From NCBI RefSeq assembly GCF_001653565.1, contig NZ_LYPB01000069.1:62001-126000 (forward strand): a stretch of DNA of 64,000 nucleotides, written 5' to 3'. Positions 59,151 through 64,000 of the stretch are shown piece after piece (the first letter of the stretch is position 1; each line of letters opens with the position of its first letter). The notes under the pieces were generated by a model. It worked only from the letters and a program-made list of their open reading frames with translations, did not search any database and had not been told where the DNA came from. A program made the position numbers and the translations under genes. The stretch comes from Paenibacillus oryzisoli (GTDB lineage: Bacteria; Bacillota; Bacilli; Paenibacillales; NBRC-103111).

Positions 59151-60308
59151 TCATTCCTCCCAATGCAGCGATATGGTTTGACCCGTTCTATTGGATTCTA
59201 GCGCGGCAGTAAAGATATGATGACTCGACGCCGCTTCTTCTGGCGTTGCGCAATGGAAAGGCTGCGCCATCTTGCTACGATGTGTTAACTCATCACAGAA
59301 AGCAGCCCACATTTGCAAGATGGAATCCGAGAAACCGAATTCAAAGATGCCTCCTGTAAGAGTTTCATACGCCGATTTATAAGGTGTATCTGTGATGTGC
59401 CAGGATTGAACACCACCTGTTTTGTACGGTAATGAACGAACTTGCTTTGGATTCTTGGTTGTAAATTCAGCAGAGAATTCTGTGCCCATAATTCGAATAA
59501 ACCACGTGTTTGCATGTCCGGGAGCGATACGCTTGGTCGACAAGACCATCGGAAATTGCTGATCACCGGTGTCTACCTCGCAGGCCAATATGGCATTGTC
59601 CCACGTCTCGCAAGGCACCATCTCCCCTTTGCCGTCGGGACGTTCCCGTACAATTTTGGACAGCAGCGCTCGTACCGAATTCGGTTTCCAGCCAAAGCGC
59701 ATTGGCAAATGAAGCACATGCATCCCAAGATCGCCCATACAACCATATTCGCCATTCGTCGCGATACGCCTCTTCCAATTGATGGTTTTCGTGGGATCCA
59801 AGTCGCTTGAATGCCAGAATCCAGCCTCGACCTCAATAATTTTGCCGAATTTATTCTCTCCCACCCATCCCACAATTTGCTGAACGCCTGGGAAAAAGGG
59901 GAATTCCGATGAGCATCGGACGATGACATGTGGATTTCGATCAATAGCTTCCATAATCAGCTTATTGGCTGCCTGATCGATACCGAATGGCTTTTCACCA
60001 AGCAAATGTTTACCCGACTCAATGATATCGATATAGATTTCAGCATGAAGATTGTGGGGAACCGCACAATAAATGGCGTCGATGGTGGGGTTAGCAAGCA
60101 TTTCCTTATAATCCGTATAGGTTGCTTCCACACTAGCTAAATTGTCTTGGAACCACCCCGTCGCTGCCGGATTCGCATCACAGACCGCTACAATTCTGGG
60201 TTCACTATCGATATGGGTAAGATGACACCATCTTGCAGCGCTACTGGCAAATTCCTTGCCCATGAGACCACAGCCGATAACGCCAAAGCGAATTATTTTC
60301 TTTTGCAT
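59151..60308 (-). CDS. Gfo/Idh/MocA-family oxidoreductase
   Basis: The 385 residues comprise an N-terminal Rossmann fold (GVIGCGLMG at 9-17) with the family's EKP motif (E105, K106 in LGEKPFGID), followed by the alpha/beta catalytic domain with DLGMHVLHL near 205 (His of the active site). GGAGG precedes the ATG. Members oxidise or reduce inositols, hexoses or uronate derivatives with NAD(P). In this operon it would prepare an unusual sugar for the isomerase-kinase-aldolase steps. Confidence 0.93.
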   Translation of the reverse strand: MQKKIIRFGVIGCGLMGKEFASSAARWCHLTHIDSEPRIVAVCDANPAATGWFQDNLASVEATYTDYKEMLANPTIDAIYCAVPHNLHAEIYIDIIESGKHLLGEKPFGIDQAANKLIMEAIDRNPHVIVRCSSEFPFFPGVQQIVGWVGENKFGKIIEVEAGFWHSSDLDPTKTINWKRRIATNGEYGCMGDLGMHVLHLPMRFGWKPNSVRALLSKIVRERPDGKGEMVPCETWDNAILACEVDTGDQQFPMVLSTKRIAPGHANTWFIRIMGTEFSAEFTTKNPKQVRSLPYKTGGVQSWHITDTPYKSAYETLTGGIFEFGFSDSILQMWAAFCDELTHRSKMAQPFHCATPEEAASSHHIFTAALESNRTGQTISLHWEE

Positions 60309-60333
60309 CGCGTGAAGACCTCCTCTAGGTAAC

Positions 60334-61167
60334 TTAGTTGCTTAATAGCGCAAGTGCCTGCTCTTCCGTTGCTCCATGATGAACAATGGACATTAACGCT
60401 TTGGTCATGCCAGCAGGATTGGGATGCTGAATGACATTGCGGCCATACACAATACCAGATGCGCCTTGCTTCATCAGTTCCACCGTGCGACTCATAATTT
60501 CCTCATCGCTCGCTCTTCCTCCACCTCGAACAAGAACAGGAGTACCGGATGCGATTTCAATGACACGATGGTATTCTTCCACATGATGGCAAGGATCGGC
60601 CTTAATTACATCTGCGCCAAGTTCAACAGCTTGCCTTACGAGCGGTAAAATTTTATTGATATCGCCATCGACAGTATAGCCGCCATTCACTTCGTTGGCT
60701 AACATAACTAAAGGCTCGACCATGAGGGGCATACCGTATCTTTCGCATGCTGTTTTGAGAAGGGATACATTGCGCGCGCACTGATAATGAAGTTCCGGCT
60801 GATTAGGTAGTTGCAAGAGATTCACACAAACAGCCACAGCATCCATTCGTACGGCTTGCTCAATGGCGTTATCAATCACTTCACTGAATAGAAACTTCGG
60901 CAGCACCTGCCCATAAATATTGGCAACATCCGTTCGAAGGACAAGCCCCGGTTTATTACTGCCAGGTATGGATTGCAGATGTTTGGCTTGACCTAGGCTA
61001 AGTTGAATACAATTGGGAGCCGCATTTACAATTGTTTCAATAGCGTCCTTCATATTCTCGATACCCGTTAGAAATTGAAATTCATTAAAAAAGCCATGAT
61101 CAATCGCAACATCAAAGCATTTCCCCTGCTCACTAAACATGCGGTGGAATCTTGGTTGCACGGACAT
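60334..61167 (-). CDS. Class I aldolase (DhnA/LsrF-like)
   Basis: The 277 residues form a class I aldolase barrel with VAIDHG near 20-25 and the Schiff-base lysine K189 in GADVIKADPC, then VLVRGGGRASDEE (phosphate-binding GGG) and GIVYGRNV. This matches the DhnA/LsrF/DeoC-related group. I chose the ATG at 61167, 9 bases after GGGG; the ATG at 61176 touches that site. It is the first gene of the operon and should cleave a ketose phosphate to two trioses or similar. Confidence 0.92.
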   Translation of the reverse strand: MSVQPRFHRMFSEQGKCFDVAIDHGFFNEFQFLTGIENMKDAIETIVNAAPNCIQLSLGQAKHLQSIPGSNKPGLVLRTDVANIYGQVLPKFLFSEVIDNAIEQAVRMDAVAVCVNLLQLPNQPELHYQCARNVSLLKTACERYGMPLMVEPLVMLANEVNGGYTVDGDINKILPLVRQAVELGADVIKADPCHHVEEYHRVIEIASGTPVLVRGGGRASDEEIMSRTVELMKQGASGIVYGRNVIQHPNPAGMTKALMSIVHHGATEEQALALLSN

Positions 61168-61188
61168 GTGTGCCATCCCCTTTTTTGA

Positions 61189-61248
61189 AATGTTTTAAAA
61201 TAACATTATTAAGTTAGTTTATAACATTATAATACGTTATTTTGTAAC
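61189..61248. promoter_or_regulatory. Clustered AACATT/GTTAT inverted repeats: candidate DeoR operators
   Basis: AATGTT (61189-61194) with AACATT (61202-61207), ATAAC (61221-61225) with GTTAT (61236-61240), and GTTA (61236-61239) with TAAC (61245-61248) crowd into 60 bases before the aldolase gene. Repeated short inverted copies near the promoter are typical for DeoR repressors that bind cooperatively. Confidence 0.55.
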
Positions 61249-61358
61249 ATCCGTCTATGTGAATTTCCTGTAGTGATCTTGCCACGATGAAAAACTAAGG
61301 TATGATATAAAGTGACTGGATTACGTCATGCTATTCTATAGAACTTGAAGGTGCCCAT

Positions 61359-62264
61359 ATGGAATATTTGCTGCTATCTCGTTTAACCCGACTAGATGTG
61401 AAATGGATCTCCGAATTACAAGGGAATGAACACTTTGGGCTGCACAAATCCAACCCCTTTTTTGAACTTATTATGGTGACCGAAGGGCCTATCTATTTGC
61501 AAGTAGGTGAGGAAGCCTTAGAACTTCAAAGCGGGGAAACTTTCCTGCTGATGCCGTGGGAGAAGCATGGTGGCTGGCAACCCATCGCTAAACAAAGCGG
61601 ATTCTATTGGGTTCAGTTCGCTGCTGATCCTGGATTGCTCTTACATAAGGAAGAATTAGATGAGGGAGTGCCTTTCACATCTGCGGCGCATCAAGACTTA
61701 AGAACTTCCTCGACGGAAAGTCTGACTGACTTTCTACTGCTGCCTCGTCGCAGCAAGCCCTTCAATCGCTATGAGATTTTGGGTATTTTCGAGAAAATCC
61801 AACAACAATTCAGCGCCCCCAAGGGGTATTTTCGTTATCGGGCTTCCCTATGGCTTGGACAAGTCTTAGAACTGCTGGCCCAGGATTTAGTAGATCAGAG
61901 ACATATCAAATCCGAAGTCTCTTCTACTTTTCTGTTGTACAGGCGTCTGGTGAATGTACTGGATGAATCCTATACGTCCAATCCCTCCAGTAAGGAATTG
62001 GAGCAGAAGCTCTATCATAGTTATGATTATTTAAGTCAACTTTTCAAACGACACACTGGGATTACGATTGGTTCTTACATCCATCAATTACAAGTACAGA
62101 AAGCGAAGCATTTACTTTCGAGTACCACCAGCATCATTCGAACCATTGCCGAAGAAGTTGGATTTCAAGATCCCTTCTACTTCTCCCGGATATTCAAAAA
62201 GCTGGAAGGCATTAGCCCCCAGCAATTTCGAGATTCCGTATTAAATAGGCAAACAAATGAATGA
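61359..62264 (+). CDS. AraC-family regulator with cupin sensor
   Basis: The 301 residues have a cupin-type N-terminal half (ALELQSGETFLLMPWEKHGG near 50-70) and a C-terminal AraC helix-turn-helix (about 195-295; DYLSQLFKRHTG, GFQDPFYFSRIFKK, SPQQFRDS). AAGGTG lies upstream of the ATG. It is divergent from the aldolase operon and ends 2 bases before the convergent ARH-family gene, with no terminator between. Either neighbour could be its target. Confidence 0.92.
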   Translation: MEYLLLSRLTRLDVKWISELQGNEHFGLHKSNPFFELIMVTEGPIYLQVGEEALELQSGETFLLMPWEKHGGWQPIAKQSGFYWVQFAADPGLLLHKEELDEGVPFTSAAHQDLRTSSTESLTDFLLLPRRSKPFNRYEILGIFEKIQQQFSAPKGYFRYRASLWLGQVLELLAQDLVDQRHIKSEVSSTFLLYRRLVNVLDESYTSNPSSKELEQKLYHSYDYLSQLFKRHTGITIGSYIHQLQVQKAKHLLSSTTSIIRTIAEEVGFQDPFYFSRIFKKLEGISPQQFRDSVLNRQTNE

Positions 62265-62266
62265 TT

Positions 62267-63811
62267 TTAACGAGATGAAGGGCCATTCATAAATACAAGA
62301 GGGATAAGGCCTTTCGTTGGACGTCCTTGAGATGTGATTTCTACAATGAGATCATATCTCGCTTCTTCCAACCCACTTGGCGTGAATGAAAATTCAAGTT
62401 CGGTTCTACCAACATGGCAGTGATATTGCTCAAGGGAAGCAGCTATTTTCGCTCCGGGAGTTATCGTCCACCCTGATGGCAGATGCCATTTGAATTGTAA
62501 CCATTGCTGCATAAACAACTGATTATCTATAATAATTTTGATTGTTTTTGTGGTACCTTCTTGAATGAATGGCGCCTCTTTGTAATCAACTATTGCAGAG
62601 AAAATAACAAAATCATAGGCAACTTGAAACGGACTTTCGTTCAGTTTATCGGCAAAACTCCGATGCGTCCAAGCATTGATTTGCTTCGATTGACTAAATA
62701 GCTGTTCCTTCTCTTTCACCTCAATGGTATACCCATCTGTAGGCGTTACGACATCAACCAACTGACTGCCAAGAAAACTTGGCGTTAATCGAATAATTCG
62801 ATCCGTCAATTCTGTCACTGTTTTGGGAATTTGCAATCCCTGATCACCTAGATTCAAACACAATGTCTTGATGGAATCTCCAATAGGATCTGTCCATTTG
62901 GTCGGAATACGCTCAGCTCCGCCGATTATTCCTAAGATTGAACCTATCGTAGCCGCTGTACAATCCGTATCTTCCCCACAGTTATTCGCAATACAAATAC
63001 TGTTGCCGAAATCACCTTCGCCGTACAACCATCCAATAATCGTAATGCCTACATTACTTGGTGCATCATAGCCCATTCTGCCGATGGGTACATCCGATGG
63101 TAAATCTTCCCGTCGCATGGCGAGAATTCCGAAACTTCCCGGTACATCATTGAGCACTTGGATTCGTGCTTCCTGCCAAGACAATCCCCTTGCATAGGCA
63201 TCTCTCGCTGACGCAACGCCTTTGGCTACACCGGAGTCGGCAGGGATATAAGACAGGCCTATATTTATTAAGGTATCTCGATCACCCTCTACAAAGGCTG
63301 CGCTTTCAATAGCTGCAAAGAATATTTCTGCATATACGCCTTCGCTGCAATGATCGACAATAGCATCCTCATACGCGTATTTAACGGCCACATCTGGATT
63401 GCCAGGGGCGAGACAAGCCCATATTTCGGATCGAATATATGCCCCGTTACTATCACCGAAAACATTATTTACATAGCCAGAAAGTGGCGGCACAAGACCT
63501 TGTCTTAAATTATTTTTCCCTGCTCCGTATTCGCCCCAGTTAGGAACAATATAGGAGAGCCAATATTCGCCCAAGATTGTCGCTGTGAGATTACGGCCAT
63601 ATTTCTCTGCCACATTCAGCCACACCAGTTGTAAATCGAGATCATCGTTCGGCAGCGGTTCTCCATTCAAATCTTGTGTATAAAAATCAACTTCGAATAC
63701 GCCACGTTTGCACTCGAAAGGCGCTCCTAAAGTGCCACCTACATTCTTGCCAATCCAACAGCCTAATAATTTGGATCTGTATTCCTGTAAACTTAGTTTT
63801 TTGGTATTCAT
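62267..63811 (-). CDS. ADP-ribosylglycohydrolase-family protein with C-terminal beta domain
   Basis: The 514 residues contain an ARH fold (about 8-340) with the metal-site motifs NDDLDLQLVW (D56, D57, D59) and NNCGEDTDCTAATIG near 280. About 170 further residues form a beta-sandwich-like domain not found in classic DraG proteins. AGGAGG precedes the ATG. Members remove ADP-ribose, but this long form in sugar loci may act on another N- or O-glycoside. It is monocistronic and preceded by its own promoter region. Confidence 0.85.
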   Translation of the reverse strand: MNTKKLSLQEYRSKLLGCWIGKNVGGTLGAPFECKRGVFEVDFYTQDLNGEPLPNDDLDLQLVWLNVAEKYGRNLTATILGEYWLSYIVPNWGEYGAGKNNLRQGLVPPLSGYVNNVFGDSNGAYIRSEIWACLAPGNPDVAVKYAYEDAIVDHCSEGVYAEIFFAAIESAAFVEGDRDTLINIGLSYIPADSGVAKGVASARDAYARGLSWQEARIQVLNDVPGSFGILAMRREDLPSDVPIGRMGYDAPSNVGITIIGWLYGEGDFGNSICIANNCGEDTDCTAATIGSILGIIGGAERIPTKWTDPIGDSIKTLCLNLGDQGLQIPKTVTELTDRIIRLTPSFLGSQLVDVVTPTDGYTIEVKEKEQLFSQSKQINAWTHRSFADKLNESPFQVAYDFVIFSAIVDYKEAPFIQEGTTKTIKIIIDNQLFMQQWLQFKWHLPSGWTITPGAKIAASLEQYHCHVGRTELEFSFTPSGLEEARYDLIVEITSQGRPTKGLIPLVFMNGPSSR

Positions 63812-63832
63812 CCTGATAATTCCTCCTATATT

Positions 63833-63872
63833 GTCATACTTGCTAATTGAAGTATAACAAGCAATGTCATAC
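63833..63872. promoter_or_regulatory. Direct GTCATAC repeats upstream of the ARH-family gene
   Basis: GTCATAC occurs at 63833-63839 and 63866-63872, 33 bases apart (about three helical turns), directly upstream of the ribosome site. Possible binding sites for the AraC protein at 61359; weak evidence. Confidence 0.3.
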
Positions 63873-63953
63873 GGCTAACATGAAGGAAGGATAGTTCTAT
63901 TTGTTAAAAATCTGTCTTTTGTCCATCATGGAGACAATGTTTACCATGCAAAA

Positions 63954-63999
63954 TGAGATCAAACACATGTCATTGTATGACGACATGCGTTTGATCTCA
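63954..63999 (-). terminator. Terminator of a minus-strand gene beyond the right edge
   Basis: Arms 63954-63971 and 63982-63999 pair over 18 bases. The one deviation is a G-U pair only when read on the minus strand, and TTTT follows on that strand. So a minus-strand gene ends just right of the window. Confidence 0.9.
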
Positions 64000-64000
64000 A

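Overview
The window looks like a chromosomal segment of a Paenibacillus-type Gram-positive (Paenibacillaceae). The signs are strong AGGAGG-like ribosome sites, three SBP/LplB/YtcP sugar importers that lack their own ATPase, membrane histidine kinases of the YesM type next to YesN-type regulators that end in an AraC helix-turn-helix, lipobox lipoproteins, and CcpA-type cre sites. Almost everything serves polysaccharide or glycoside use. I saw no rRNA, tRNA, CRISPR array, prophage or intact transposase.

Layout. 1-4049: 5' part of a YesN-like regulator, its YesM-like kinase, and a double GH43-type protein. 4220-8985: two AraC regulators, a PhyH-type dioxygenase, and an ABC efflux-type pair. 9389-21105 (minus): a self-contained glycan locus read as kinase, regulator, lipoprotein, GH2, two permeases, GH3, cut into sections by hairpins. 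21407-23311 (plus): an OatA-like acyltransferase, followed by a 225-bp MITE-like element. 23587-37110 (minus): a second locus read as kinase, regulator, two permeases, lipoprotein, a GH106-like glycosidase, an orphan binding module, a nucleoside-hydrolase-fold protein and GH42. A terminator separates its regulators from the transporter genes, which have their own promoter and a perfect cre site. 37528-40287: a GyrI-like protein, a WYL regulator and an SGNH esterase. 40555-42936: a membrane-spanning AraC regulator. 43003-55281 (minus): a third importer (permease, permease, lipoprotein) followed by a 2515-residue secreted multidomain protein and a zinc-less dehydrogenase. 55544-61167 (minus): a six-gene operon of aldolase, Gfo/Idh dehydrogenase, PfkB kinase, cupin isomerase, DUF4432 protein and DeoR repressor. 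61359-63811: an AraC regulator converging on an ADP-ribosylglycohydrolase-family protein.

How the parts fit (inference): secreted or surface enzymes, above all the giant protein, release oligosaccharides. The three lipoprotein/permease sets import them, probably sharing an MsmX-type ATPase coded elsewhere. Cytoplasmic GH2, GH3, GH42, GH43 and GH106-like enzymes split them, and the DeoR operon may carry one unusual released aldose through isomerase, kinase and aldolase steps to trioses. The best candidates for undescribed biology are the giant WbsX/GH99-beta-helix protein with its importer, and the DeoR-controlled sugar operon.
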